Below, in pieces: positions 46,958 to 56,920 of a DNA stretch of 64,000 nucleotides. The DNA is from Stomorhina lunata (taxonomy: Eukaryota > Arthropoda > Insecta > Diptera > Rhiniidae): the NCBI GenBank assembly GCA_933228675.1, contig OW121741.1, positions 72,862,629 through 72,926,628 on the forward strand, in the 5' to 3' direction. How positions within the stretch are numbered: the stretch's first letter is position 1; the number at the start of each line of letters is the position of its first letter. The translations under genes were made by a program, and so were the position numbers. Under the pieces are notes generated by a model that saw only the letters and a program-made list of their open reading frames with translations, had not been told where the DNA came from and made no database searches.

Positions 46958-49900
46958 TTATTTAAGATTGTCTTTATGTACTGCCCTCCCGTCAATTAGA
47001 ACTTTAGTTCCCAGATCTGCTTGAACATTTTTTTCAATAAAAAGCTTAGTAAATTTATTCCCTATCCTTTTATTTGTTTTGACATGGACTTTGTCACCAG
47101 GCTCAAAGCTTCGTTTGTGGCGATTCTTATTGTGGTATTCAAGGTTTCTTTCTTGAGTTTTAACAAGCTTTTGTTTAATTTCTTCCATTAGAGTTTGAGG
47201 AGGTGAATGAATAATATCTATAGGTCTATGACCCGTAATCGAATGGATTGTCCTATTGTATTTTGCAACTGCCAGTGATATAAGTTCAGATGTATCGGAG
47301 ATATGTTCCTCTATTTTTGTACATCTAGCTATTTCTGTCAAGGTGCTATGGAATCTCTCAACTTGTCCATTGCTAATACTATGAAACGGGGGTGTGGTGC
47401 AGATTGAAATGTTAAAGGCATTTTTTAAGATTGCTTTTATAGTTTCGGAGTTAAGTGAGCGTTCGTTATCACAAACGATGGTTTTGGTATTTTTGAAAAA
47501 ACTAACCATGCTTATGAGCGGTTGCCTTATGTCAACGATTGCCCTTGACTGAATAGGGCTTACACATGCAAATTTCGAAAATTTGTCAACTAGGGTAAGA
47601 AAATGCTTTTTATCCGTGGAGTAGATATCAATGTGTAATATCTCTCCTGGATGAGAGGGGATGGGTGTTTGGCCTATCTCAACTTTGTTAGGGTGCCTTT
47701 GGTATTTTGCTTCGCGGCAAATCTTGCACGTGGATATTATTTCCTTCAGTTTTTGTCTTAGTTCAGGAAAGAAGTAGTCCTTTAGAATTTGTTGCTCATT
47801 TTCTCGAGCATTACGATGGGCTCTATTGTGTTCGGCTACTGCGATTTCTGTTTGATCGTCTCGATTAAAGACATCTATTACAATTTTATTCGTAAAGCGG
47901 AATTTAACCGAGGGGAATGCCGTTAGCAACTTGTCTTGGACTTCTGCTAGAATTGGTAACTCGCAGTACAACGCATTAACGATATTGGGGTTGACTACCT
48001 GCTTAAGTACCTCCAAAAGGTCATTAAAGTTCACATACGTGACTGTGTGCCTAATTCTGGATTTAAAAAGTATCTTACTTTCCTTTTCGGTTTTACTACC
48101 TTTACAGAGTATTATTTGGTTTTTAAAACAATTAAGTGGATTTTGTACGGGGGGTATGGCTTTTGTTAGCGAATTTTCACTATGCGCAGTAACATCGTCT
48201 GAGTCGGCAGATTCCTCCAACATATTCAAATGTTGTCTAGTTAAGGCATCCGCAACATAGTTCTCTTTTCCTGGTTTGTAGAAAAATTTAGGTGAAAATT
48301 CTTCCACAAACGCTCTCCACCTCTTGATTTTCGCGTTTGGGTTCTTATCAGATATAGCGAAGGTTAGTGGCTGGTGGTCTGTAAAAATATTTAGACGATT
48401 AGTTCCATACAAATAACTACGTAGTTTTTGCAATGACCATACTATGGCTAGTAACTCCCGCTCATTCGTGGCGTAATTTTCTTCAGCTTTGGACAGTGTT
48501 CTTGATATCATCGTAATTGGTCGTCCATTCTGCGATAGTACTGCACCAATTGCGTGTGAAGAAGCGTCCGTTGTTAAATCGAACGGTTTTTCATAATCTG
48601 GGTAAAGAAGGAGAACATCCTCGGAAGCAAGAATTTTCTTAACTTTTTCGAATGCTAAGTATGCTTCATCATCTAATTCTACCTTTATATTTTTTGAGCG
48701 GTTTGATCCTATATGTCCGTTGTCCCCCCTCAGAAATTTCGTTAGAGGTTTAACAATCTTCGCGTAATCTTTTACAAAGCGTCTGTAGTATCCCGCTAGA
48801 CCCAGAAATGACCTCAGACCTCTAAGGGTTTTTGGCACCTCGTAATTAATGATATCTTTTATTTTTTCAGGACAGGTTTTAATTCCGTCACCTGACACGA
48901 TAAAACCCAAAAATTCCACTTCTAATCTAAAAAATTTAGATTTTTCCGCTGAGACGCGCATTCCTGCCTCAAATAGTTTTGATAAAATTGTGTCAATATC
49001 TTTCAAGTGTTCTTCCTTAGTCTTGGAAAAGATGATTACATCGTCAATATAAACATGGCAGCATTTTCCTATTTGGTCTCTTAAGATATCATCTATAGCC
49101 CGCTGAAAAATTCCTGGGGCGTTTTTCAGCCCGAATGGTAAACGACAAAATTCGTATTTACCATTATTGACAGAAAAGGCAGTTTTCTCACGATCCTTTT
49201 CAGCCAATTTAATCTGGTGAAACCCGGATTTAAGATCCAGCGTTGTGAAATAATTGGACTTCCCTAAATTAGATAAAATCACAGAGGTGTCTGGGATGGG
49301 GTATTTATCGCATATAGTCTTGTCGTTTAGCTTCCTAAAGTCAATAACTAATCGCATTTGACGATTTCCTTCTGTATCGAGTCCTTTCTTGTCAACTATC
49401 CATATAGGGTTGTTAAACGGTGAGCGTGATGGCCGAATTATTCCGTTAGCTAAAAGGTTTTCTATTTCCTTATTGACGAAGGCAGCAGCAGCTATTGGAT
49501 AGGGGTACGACTTTGAGTAAACCGGTTCGTTATCCGTTGTCCTTATTGTCGCTATTACGTTAGTGTTGTATGGCAATGCCTCATTCGGGTCAGCAAATGC
49601 CGCTGATTTGTCCCTAATAAGTTGCGATAATAATTCATTTCCGGAATTCTGCAAGATTAAGTTATTAACTTCTTGGGAATACAAGTATGATAAGACTTCT
49701 TTTCCGTCCCTATAATTTATGATACCGTTTTTAATATCAAGGAGGGCATCCACGTGTTTGAGAAGGTCAAAACCTATAATTCCGTCAAAAGTTTGAAGTG
49801 TTGGTAAAATAAAAAATTCTACGTTAACATTAAAAAAATTTACAGTGCATTTTTGGAAAATTCTTTCAGTGCCATGTATTGATCTTATTGTGAAGGGTGT

Positions 49901-51310
49901 TCCTACATTTCTTATGTCTTTTAAAAAATCCAAATTTTTAATATAATTCTTCGAGGCACCTGTGTCCATTAAGAATTTTAATTCCTTTCCCGCAATTTTC
50001 CTTCTGACATAAGGTAGGCAGGAGTGCTCTAAAAAATTAATTTCGTCCCTATATCCAGTGTCGTTCACGCAGTCCTCTTCTAGATTATCATTGTGACAAT
50101 CATTGAAGCTACTATCGTAGTTGTCATTGTCGTAGCCTCTATAATATTCGTCTTGTGTGTAATCATCGTAGCATTGTCCGCCGTATGCGCCATCTGGTTG
50201 CCCTTGGTTCATTAAATAGTTAACGCGTTGAAACTTGGCTACAGGTTGCTTGTCACTTTCATAGTTTCTTTTCTGAGGTCTTTCTCTATAGTCAGTAAAC
50301 TGATTCCTTCCTACATTCGAATTACCTTGCGGGTTATTAGGATCTATTCTTTGCGGTCCCTGATTTGGATTAAAGGTTTGTCTTTGGTTTGGGATAACAT
50401 TCGTTCTTTCTTGTGGTGTTCTGTTTTGTCTAAGGCGTGACATGGATAAATCTACCTCCATTGGTACGGGTCGTTGCCATCGTGGATTTACAGTAGATCT
50501 ATGAAACTGTGGTAAACTATTGGTTGGTCTCATTGCCGTAAGTGCCTGGCGATTATTAAAGGAGTTCGCGAACAATGACCTAGCTTGATTAGCTTCTAAC
50601 TCCTGGGCGAGTGCTAGTGCCGTAGGCATATCGCCTGGCCTGGACGAAAATAAAATATCGCAAAGTGGTTTGTTTAGTCCTGAAATGAACACTCGTAGTG
50701 CGTCCTGTCTATATTTACCATTAAGGGAATCAATGAGTTCATTCTGTCCGCTGTGCGTCATTATAGTCTTGTTTATTAATAATGTGAGCTTCTTTTCCAC
50801 TTCATCGTAAAACTCGATAATCGACAATTGTCCTTGTCGCATTGTTGACATTTCTTGCTCGATTAAATAGACGGGACGTTTGTCCGCGTATGTGAAATCG
50901 AGTCTGGCAATTATCGCCTGGAAATTAAGACAAGTGTTAAACGATGAAAGGATTGTGTCCGCTGACCCCACAATTTTGTTCCTAATTATTGCCACTGCTT
51001 GATAGTGTTTTGAACTACCAGCGTGGTTTTCAAAAATTTTGTAAGCCGTATGAGCGGCTTGCCTCCAGGACACATACCGTGCCTGGTCCCCAGAGAATTC
51101 GGGCAGTGACTTCACGAGGTCCAAAGACTCATCGCAAGTTCTACCGGCTTCTATTCTCACCTCCTGAAAGTCCTCTACATGTGATGGGTTTTCCATCAGC
51201 GTTAGTCTGTTAGTTAAGTCGTCGATTTTATGTTGGAAGTCCCGTTTCGTTTGTTCTGTTGCCGCCCTAACAGCGGCGTCCAACAACGCTTGCAGGACTT
51301 GAGGTTCCAT
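46958..51310 (-). CDS. gag-pol: Errantivirus Gag-Pol polyprotein, single open frame
   Basis: The frame runs 1450 codons from ATG 51310. Gag occupies about 1-420 and lacks CCHC zinc knuckles; its end is rich in N, Q, R and then D/Y. Protease follows with FLMDTGASKNYI (about 446-457) and IIGFDLL. Reverse transcriptase has RLVIDFRKLN, LDLKSGFHQI, LPFGLKNAP and the catalytic YIDD box near 754-757. RNase H starts near DLTTDASSHAIGAVLSQ and includes NERELLAIVWSL and FTDHQPL. Integrase has an HHCC finger (H-RAH then CKIC), DIYS and CDNERS aspartates, and QVERFHS. All catalytic residues inspected are present. Unlike Drosophila gypsy, gag and pol share one frame with no programmed frameshift. The upstream open frame to 51334 starts with TTG and is not used here. 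Confidence 0.93.
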   Translation of the reverse strand: MEPQVLQALLDAAVRAATEQTKRDFQHKIDDLTNRLTLMENPSHVEDFQEVRIEAGRTCDESLDLVKSLPEFSGDQARYVSWRQAAHTAYKIFENHAGSSKHYQAVAIIRNKIVGSADTILSSFNTCLNFQAIIARLDFTYADKRPVYLIEQEMSTMRQGQLSIIEFYDEVEKKLTLLINKTIMTHSGQNELIDSLNGKYRQDALRVFISGLNKPLCDILFSSRPGDMPTALALAQELEANQARSLFANSFNNRQALTAMRPTNSLPQFHRSTVNPRWQRPVPMEVDLSMSRLRQNRTPQERTNVIPNQRQTFNPNQGPQRIDPNNPQGNSNVGRNQFTDYRERPQKRNYESDKQPVAKFQRVNYLMNQGQPDGAYGGQCYDDYTQDEYYRGYDNDNYDSSFNDCHNDNLEEDCVNDTGYRDEINFLEHSCLPYVRRKIAGKELKFLMDTGASKNYIKNLDFLKDIRNVGTPFTIRSIHGTERIFQKCTVNFFNVNVEFFILPTLQTFDGIIGFDLLKHVDALLDIKNGIINYRDGKEVLSYLYSQEVNNLILQNSGNELLSQLIRDKSAAFADPNEALPYNTNVIATIRTTDNEPVYSKSYPYPIAAAAFVNKEIENLLANGIIRPSRSPFNNPIWIVDKKGLDTEGNRQMRLVIDFRKLNDKTICDKYPIPDTSVILSNLGKSNYFTTLDLKSGFHQIKLAEKDREKTAFSVNNGKYEFCRLPFGLKNAPGIFQRAIDDILRDQIGKCCHVYIDDVIIFSKTKEEHLKDIDTILSKLFEAGMRVSAEKSKFFRLEVEFLGFIVSGDGIKTCPEKIKDIINYEVPKTLRGLRSFLGLAGYYRRFVKDYAKIVKPLTKFLRGDNGHIGSNRSKNIKVELDDEAYLAFEKVKKILASEDVLLLYPDYEKPFDLTTDASSHAIGAVLSQNGRPITMISRTLSKAEENYATNERELLAIVWSLQKLRSYLYGTNRLNIFTDHQPLTFAISDKNPNAKIKRWRAFVEEFSPKFFYKPGKENYVADALTRQHLNMLEESADSDDVTAHSENSLTKAIPPVQNPLNCFKNQIILCKGSKTEKESKILFKSRIRHTVTYVNFNDLLEVLKQVVNPNIVNALYCELPILAEVQDKLLTAFPSVKFRFTNKIVIDVFNRDDQTEIAVAEHNRAHRNARENEQQILKDYFFPELRQKLKEIISTCKICREAKYQRHPNKVEIGQTPIPSHPGEILHIDIYSTDKKHFLTLVDKFSKFACVSPIQSRAIVDIRQPLISMVSFFKNTKTIVCDNERSLNSETIKAILKNAFNISICTTPPFHSISNGQVERFHSTLTEIARCTKIEEHISDTSELISLAVAKYNRTIHSITGHRPIDIIHSPPQTLMEEIKQKLVKTQERNLEYHNKNRHKRSFEPGDKVHVKTNKRIGNKFTKLFIEKNVQADLGTKVLIDGRAVHKDNLK

Positions 51311-51334
51311 TTTTAGGAATTGTATTTTACGCAA

Positions 51335-52051
51335 TTATTCAATTAAATGATTTACTCTCGATTACTCTTTAATTTTTGAATTTAAGTAAGTAAAAAATAT
51401 TGGTTTTATTAGGAAAAAAGTAGCTTAATATTTAAACTGAAATTAACTTAAAACTAGCTTACACAAATAGTAGCAGGATCTCTGCCATTGTTGTATTCAG
51501 TTGTACTAGTAGTTGCTTCAGCTCCCTCGAGTTGTTGATTTGGCAGACAGATAAGATATTATTAGACAATATTTTGTTTAGTGGTTATTCTTTTAATTAA
51601 AGTTCTTTATTTGAAATATTATTTCCATACGAAAATGCTTTTTAGTTAACAGCACAAGAATTGTTGAGTCAGTTTATTTATATTTTCATACGAAAATTCT
51701 TTAAGTTAACAATCCTTCGTTCAGAATTTATTTTATTCCCATACGGAAATTCTTATAAGTTCACAATACAAGGTTTTTTTCAAGTTCACAATTTATTTTC
51801 ATATGAAAATTCTTTTTAGTTAACAGCACAAAATTTTTGAGTTCACAGTTTATTCCTATTTTCATACGAAAATTCTTTAAGTTTACAATGCAAGGAGTTT
51901 TTGTTCATAATTTACTTTTATTTTCATACGAAAATTATTTTAGGCTCACAATGCAAGGAGTTTTTGTTCATAATTTACTTTTATTTTCGTACGAAAATTA
52001 TTTTTGTTTAGGTTCGCGGTACGGCCACTTTTTTTGAACAATTTTTTTGTG
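51335..52051 (-). other. Errantivirus untranslated leader
   Basis: The leader of about 740 nt lies between primer site and gag ATG. It contains the palindrome array at 51621-51998 and is AT-rich with no long frame. The donor for env splicing probably lies in this leader or just before gag. Confidence 0.75.
51621..51998 (-). repeat. Seven-copy palindrome array in the errantivirus leader
   Basis: Variants of the near-palindrome ATTTTCATACGAAAAT occur at 51621, 51682, 51735, 51795, 51858, 51920 and 51983, a spacing of 53-63 bp. The last copy, ATTTTCGTACGAAAAT, is a perfect palindrome. Between them TTCACAAT or TTAACAGCACA words also recur; on the element's sense strand CTCCTTGCATTGT recurs. The location between primer site and gag is where Drosophila gypsy carries its Su(Hw) insulator sites. 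An insulator or enhancer role is an inference. Confidence 0.85.
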
Positions 52052-52069
52052 GCCCCACGTTGGGCGCCA
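52052..52069 (-). promoter_or_regulatory. Primer-binding site (tRNA-Lys)
   Basis: The minus strand reads TGGCGCCCAACGTGGGGC, starting with the last base of the 5' LTR. This is the complement of a tRNA-Lys 3' end; gypsy also uses tRNA-Lys. It primes minus-strand DNA synthesis. Confidence 0.9.
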
Positions 52070-52419
52070 GTTAACAAATGAAATACTTTATTTGTTTTAT
52101 TTGGTTGTTTATTAATTTTATTACCGGCTATGCCAGTCTTTTTTATTTGAGTTACAATTACGTACTGCCAGTCTTAAGTAAAATAATTCTTAACAATACC
52201 TTAATGTTAGTATCATTGCTGTCGCCGCATTTTATGCTGTCGTCATCGCTATTGTTGCACAATTCATGTTGATAATAATAATTTGCATAATGTTCTTATT
52301 CTTTGGAATTATATTAAATTATTAAAGCAGACGCTTACGTTGCTGAAAGTTATTTAGAGCGGATGCGCATGCGAGTAACGGATGCGCATGTAGGCAAAGT
52401 TAGCTGACACCTGCTAACT
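52069..52419 (-). repeat. Errantivirus 5' LTR
   Basis: This 351-bp LTR is identical to the one at 45141-45491. It precedes the primer site on the minus strand and so contains the element's promoter. No TATA box was obvious, and errantivirus LTR promoters often rely on an initiator. Confidence 0.93.
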
Positions 52420-52423
52420 TACA
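52420..52423. repeat. Errantivirus target-site duplication, right copy
   Basis: TACA directly after the LTR matches the left copy at 45137-45140. Confidence 0.85.
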
Positions 52424-53538
52424 TTTTGTCCAAAATTTTCTAAGAAGTAACACAACAATAAGTTGTTATGGAACGTATTGAATAGCTTCCCTGCTCTGTT
52501 CATGTTTTTTTCTAACCAATTTTTATAAGAATGTCGGTTTTATTAAGTTTAATGGTTTTACTTCTAATTCTAAAGAAAATACCGGTGGATAAATAAATTT
52601 TTAGGGGACAAAGTTTCCCTTCAATCAGCAAAAGGACTGTTACAGAATATTTAAAAGCTACACCTTAATGTAAAGATTTTCGAAAATAAGTATTATATTT
52701 AAGTGGGGAACGAAATTCCCCTGTCCCTATCATTTTTTTCAAATATTTATTTAGTCTACTTTTACACACATCAAGTCTCAAGTCTACGAGGTATGTTCCC
52801 CGTTCTATTTCCTTTACCTTTCTTTCCTAAAAATGATAAATGTTAAATAAGGCCCTATTTGACGTTCTCCACCCATATTTTGAAATGGATAATATGCTAT
52901 TGAACCTTGGCTATGTATACCTTTATCTACATTTCAAATTTAATGTAAATCAGTAAACCCCTTAATTCGTATTACTTTTGAAAAGGGGAAAATTTACTTT
53001 TTAGAGTAGAGGGTAGGTCGTAGTACTTATGTAAGTACATACAGCTATCACATTTGCAGGGCTATTTTAAAATTGTAAACAGTTTTGGAAAGGGCTTATA
53101 TTCTAAGAAATTATGTAAGTTTTTTTTTCATATGTTTCGCTTTTTTTAATTTTTTCGTAATCTTTTAAATTCAAAAACAATTATTTCAACTTTTTTCTAT
53201 AAAAACCTATTTTGTTTTATCGGCCTTTTAAAGCAAGTTCTATATAGAAAAAAACGAGATATTACTTTTTTTATATGGGTTTACATTTACAAAAGTTATT
53301 TAACTTTTTCCAAAGTTAAAATTTTTTGATTGCAAACATAAAACTTTTCAAGTAAAAATGTTTACATGATGTATTATCATTTTAGTGCGTAGTAAATGGT
53401 TGAAAAAGGTAATGCCGGGGGAGTGGCATCTTCACTCGGAGACCTTTGGGTCCATTGTAGTCGGATTATGAAAAGATTTTTCGTATGATTTAAAAAATTA
53501 AAACCACGTTTTATTAGGAACTTGTAATATTGATAGTG
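52424..53538. other. BicD intron, no recognisable gene
   Basis: AT-rich intron DNA. A block near 53398-53470 (GGAGTGGCATCTTCACTCGG then AGACCTTTGGGTCCATTG) resembles 27298-27380 and is a dispersed-repeat scrap. Confidence 0.4.
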
Positions 53539-53845
53539 AACCGCCACGGCGCTCCGTGGTATACCAGGTTAGTCATCCGCCTAGCATACCAGAGGTCCCA
53601 AGTTCAATCCCCGGCCAGACTCACTTGAAAAAAAAATGAATTTTCAAAAAAGCGACGCTTCACCTCATAACTCAGCTAGCCACTGGTTATTGAGTATTAG
53701 GCTATGTAATGCATTTGCCATTCGGAGCCGGATTTATAAAGTAGGGCCCTTTCAATGAGCCTAAAAATAGAATCGGATGCAACTCAATTTCTGAGAGAAG
53801 TACCACTTGTTCCAATTGGAATGTTGTCGTGGAAATTATTACTAT
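53539..53845 (+). mobile_element. tRNA-derived SINE, near full length
   Basis: It starts AACCGCCACGGCGCTCCGTG, with a small duplication of the CCGTGG head relative to other copies. It continues GGTATACCAGGTTAGTCATC, B-box region AGTTCAATCCCCGGCC and the SINE body to TTCCAATTGGAATGTTGTCG. A segment after GGCTATGTAA is missing compared with the 42935 copy. The flanks ATTATTGATA and ATATTGATAGTG suggest an imperfect target duplication. Confidence 0.75.
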
Positions 53846-53849
53846 TATT

Positions 53850-55980
53850 GATATAAATTTGTATGAGATTTCATATAAGTATAAGCAATAAAAAGCTATT
53901 TAAGTCGAAAAAGTTGACAAAATTTGTTTTTTTAGATATTCTTACCAAAGAAGCCACTTTTGATTTACAAATTTGTCAAAAATGATATGCCTTTTTAAAG
54001 CGCAATCAGTTCTTTTATTTGCTGCTAACAAAAAAAATCGGATACAAATTGGCTGAGCTTTGAGTGGATAAGTAGACGAACATCATTAAACCCGTTTTTT
54101 TTGCGTATATTTTTTTTCACAATTTGTCATGTACAAAATAATGCCTACAACCCAAGCTAGGTCGTTTCCCGAGTTTTTTTTATTGTAGCAGTGTAATCCG
54201 TCTTTGTCGGTTGATTTTTCGTTTTACTACGAAAATTTCTTTGAAACTAATTTTTTATTCTTCAGAATTTTGTATTCTTCAGAAATGGGAGACAGGTGAC
54301 CATTTCATTCGTAATGTTTCGAGTCTATACGAGCTTTTTTTTGGGGTTTGCTTAACGCGGAAGACCCATACAGTCGACAGCTGTTTACTTTCGAGCTATA
54401 ATTTATAGATATGTGATTCATCAGCTGTCACCAATTAATTTTTTGGCATACCATTGAATTTGATGAACGTTTCTTGTGAACTGTTGACCCAAAAATGTTA
54501 TGTGCAATTGTCAAATTATGGGAGATCAAAATCACTGTGACATTTGTAGAAATATCGCAGAGATGGCAGTCCTTGATAGGAATTCTATGATCTCCCAATC
54601 GTTCCGCTACGAAGAGCTGACTGCCCTGGGAACGAGTTCATTGATTAACATTTTGATGGTTAAATCAGCGTCAAAAGTTTGAAAAATATTAACACAAGAA
54701 AATGTTTTCGATTTAATACAAATTTTTGTTCGACATGAATTTTTAAAGTTCCTATAAACATTAGAAATATCTTTGTAAAAAATCAATAATTACATGTTTA
54801 TTCTTAATTAATTTTAATATTCAATATAAATAATGTAAACTACATTTCGAAAATTTTAGTATACACACATGTATCCTATTAAAGAGCATTGAAAGTTCAG
54901 TATAACTAATTAATTGTTTTTCAGCTGCTAGTAAAAAATCAATAGGAACATTCCATAACAATGGAAGGTAGAACAAAAAAAAAATCGAATAGTACTTGTT
55001 GTTTTAATTGGCATCAAATATTTCGTTCGATTTTTAATTACTTTTCTACCTTTTCCAAAGATGGCTCAATACAAAACACAGTTTGTTCTGTTTGTTATAT
55101 TTTCTGCTTTGAAACGAAAAGAAAAACTTTATTTTTGCAGTTTTTCACCTTATTCTCCATTTTCCTTCCTCAAAAAATAAAAGTAAAATTAACATTTTAA
55201 CTTTTTCACTTTTTTTTGTGTGAAATAAATCATGTTCATAGTTTTTCAGTTGCTGCTGCTTATTCATTTAATATTACAACTCCTGTTGGTAGTTGTTGTT
55301 GTGTTTCTTTTTTTATTATTTCCTTCATGTTGAAGTTGTTTATTATCCTTGTTTCGTTTTTTTTTTCGAAACACATGTACTTTTTCCCCACAAATACATT
55401 AAAAATAAAACATTAAAATTTTTACTCACACCGGAAAAACCACACACACACACATTTCTACAACTCAACATTTGTTAATTTACACATTTTTATTCGTAGT
55501 GGATTTTTTCATCCTTTCTCTCGGATATTGTTTGTGTGCATGGAGGAAGAGGCTGGTTGATGGTGGTGGTGTATTGTGTTGTTTGTTCTAGGTAGAGTGA
55601 TCCTGACAAATTCGCTAATTAGTCATTAAAGAAATTAAATAACAATTCTACAGAAATATATTAAAACACTGGAAACCTCTAAATTGCTATTTAACAGGAA
55701 AAAAAAAACAATGTGTTGAAAAATTGTTAATTTCAAAACATTTTTTTTCTTTGTATCCTTCATTTGTTCTTTAAATTTTCCTTTGCCATTTAGTATTTAT
55801 TTTGTGTTGCTAATTAAGTTGTTTTGAAAAATTCTTAGAATCAGGAATTTGTGTATGTTGTATGTGAAAGATTTTGTAATTAGTTATTGCATATAAAAAT
55901 TTGCTTTAACAAATTCCTGGTATTATTTTATTATTGGAAATTTGCATAACAATATTTTAGTTTTATATACTTACACACAT
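53850..55980. other. BicD intron, no recognisable gene
   Basis: AT-rich intron. An (AC)n run lies near 55440-55453. Open frames here are short and lack domains. Confidence 0.4.
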
Positions 55981-56207
55981 ATCGATGGCTTAATAAAAAA
56001 AGGCCTAACTCGATTTTTTTCACTTTACAGGAGAAGAAAATAAGTTAATAAAATTCATAGTTTTAGAAAAAATTTAATACAATTTTTTATAAAAAGGCAA
56101 CACATTTTATTGTATCTTAAATTTTAAGGCTTTCATTAGGTTTATACCTTCTCCTGTAAAGTAACAAAAAGTCAAGTTAGACCTTTTTTATATTAAATCA
56201 TCGATAT
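55981..56207. mobile_element. Short MITE with GGCCTAACTCG-type inverted ends
   Basis: The left arm reads ATCGATGGCTTAATAAAAAA then AGGCCTAACTCG and CACTTTACAGGAGAAG. The right arm is its near complement, from CTTCTCCTGTAAAGTAAC to TTAAATCATCGAT. Arms are about 55 bp. The GGNCCTAACTC and AGGAGAAG words are shared with the ends of the longer 56921-58523 element, which suggests one family. Confidence 0.7.
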
Positions 56208-56232
56208 AATAAATATTAAAGAAAAGGGTAGA

Positions 56233-56303
56233 GAGAGGAAAATAATAGACACAAACGTTTTACAGGATAGAGGAAAATAATAAAGACACAAACGTTTTAT
56301 AGG
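56233..56303. repeat. Tandem duplication of about 37 bp
   Basis: AGAGGAAAATAATA(AA)GACACAAACGTTTTA(C/T)AGGATA occurs twice in succession beside the 56304-56817 MITE. The two copies differ by two or three bases. Confidence 0.65.
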
Positions 56304-56817
56304 ATATCGAGCCCTTAGATTTAAATAATCGTAAGCGACATTCCGTTAAATATCTCTTAAACTATAAGAGATAGCGTTTTTCTTTCATTCTTAAGTAGTT
56401 TTCGAATGTGTAAAAATCTTTTCGATAGGTTTATATTTACGAAAGTTATACGGACCAATAGGTGTTACATACAATTATGCTCAACGTTGGCTCAGCGTAG
56501 AGGCCAATGTGCTAAAAATAGACTTGTTTTTAAAAATTGGTCTAAAACTCCAACTAACCATTGGCCGATTTCTGCATATTGCCTTACAATCCGCCCAGTG
56601 GTTTAAAAGTTATGGAAGTAAAACTAAAAAACTTCACATACTATACTTTGCACCATAACTTCTAAACTTTTTGGAAAAAATTTAATTAATTTATCAAATC
56701 TAGTAAATTAACAAAGAACAAAACATTCCCCTTTTTTGTTCAATAAAGATTTTTTTGCCGCTTACGATCAATATTTTTCCTGTCGCTTGCGTTCATTTTA
56801 ATCTAAGGGCTCGATAT
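56304..56817. mobile_element. MITE with ATCGAGCCCTTAGAT ends
   Basis: The left end ATATCGAGCCCTTAGATTTA continues to CGTAAGCGACA. The right end, reverse complemented, is ATATCGAGCCCTTAGATTAA continuing to GCAAGCGACA. TIRs are about 38 bp with a few mismatches. The 514-bp interior lacks a transposase. Confidence 0.65.
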
Positions 56818-56920
56818 ATGGGGGACTATTTTTAAAAAAATCTTAAAATAAGATTTATGGGTCTTATACATTAGACCCAGTTTGAAAATAGCCTTCATAT
56901 CATGTCCTCACTATCTTTAT

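Larger units (their letters stand above)
45141..52419 (-). mobile_element. Complete errantivirus (gypsy-group endogenous retrovirus-like element)
   Basis: The element is 7279 bp with identical LTRs, a TACA target duplication, a primer site, a polypurine tract, an open gag-pol frame and an open env frame, all on the minus strand. It lies inside the BicD intron, antisense to BicD. Identical LTRs and undamaged frames mean a very recent insertion that may still be mobile. AGTTA LTR tips, a 4-bp duplication, a tRNA-Lys primer and a spliced env all point to the gypsy clade of insect errantiviruses. Confidence 0.95.

Noticed and set aside
46931..46995. env starting at the upstream end of its open frame (46995)
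   Set aside because: The first codon there is TTG, it overlaps the end of pol, and a strong splice acceptor lies just downstream.
51311..51334. gag starting at 51334
   Set aside because: That codon is TTG; the first ATG in frame is at 51310.
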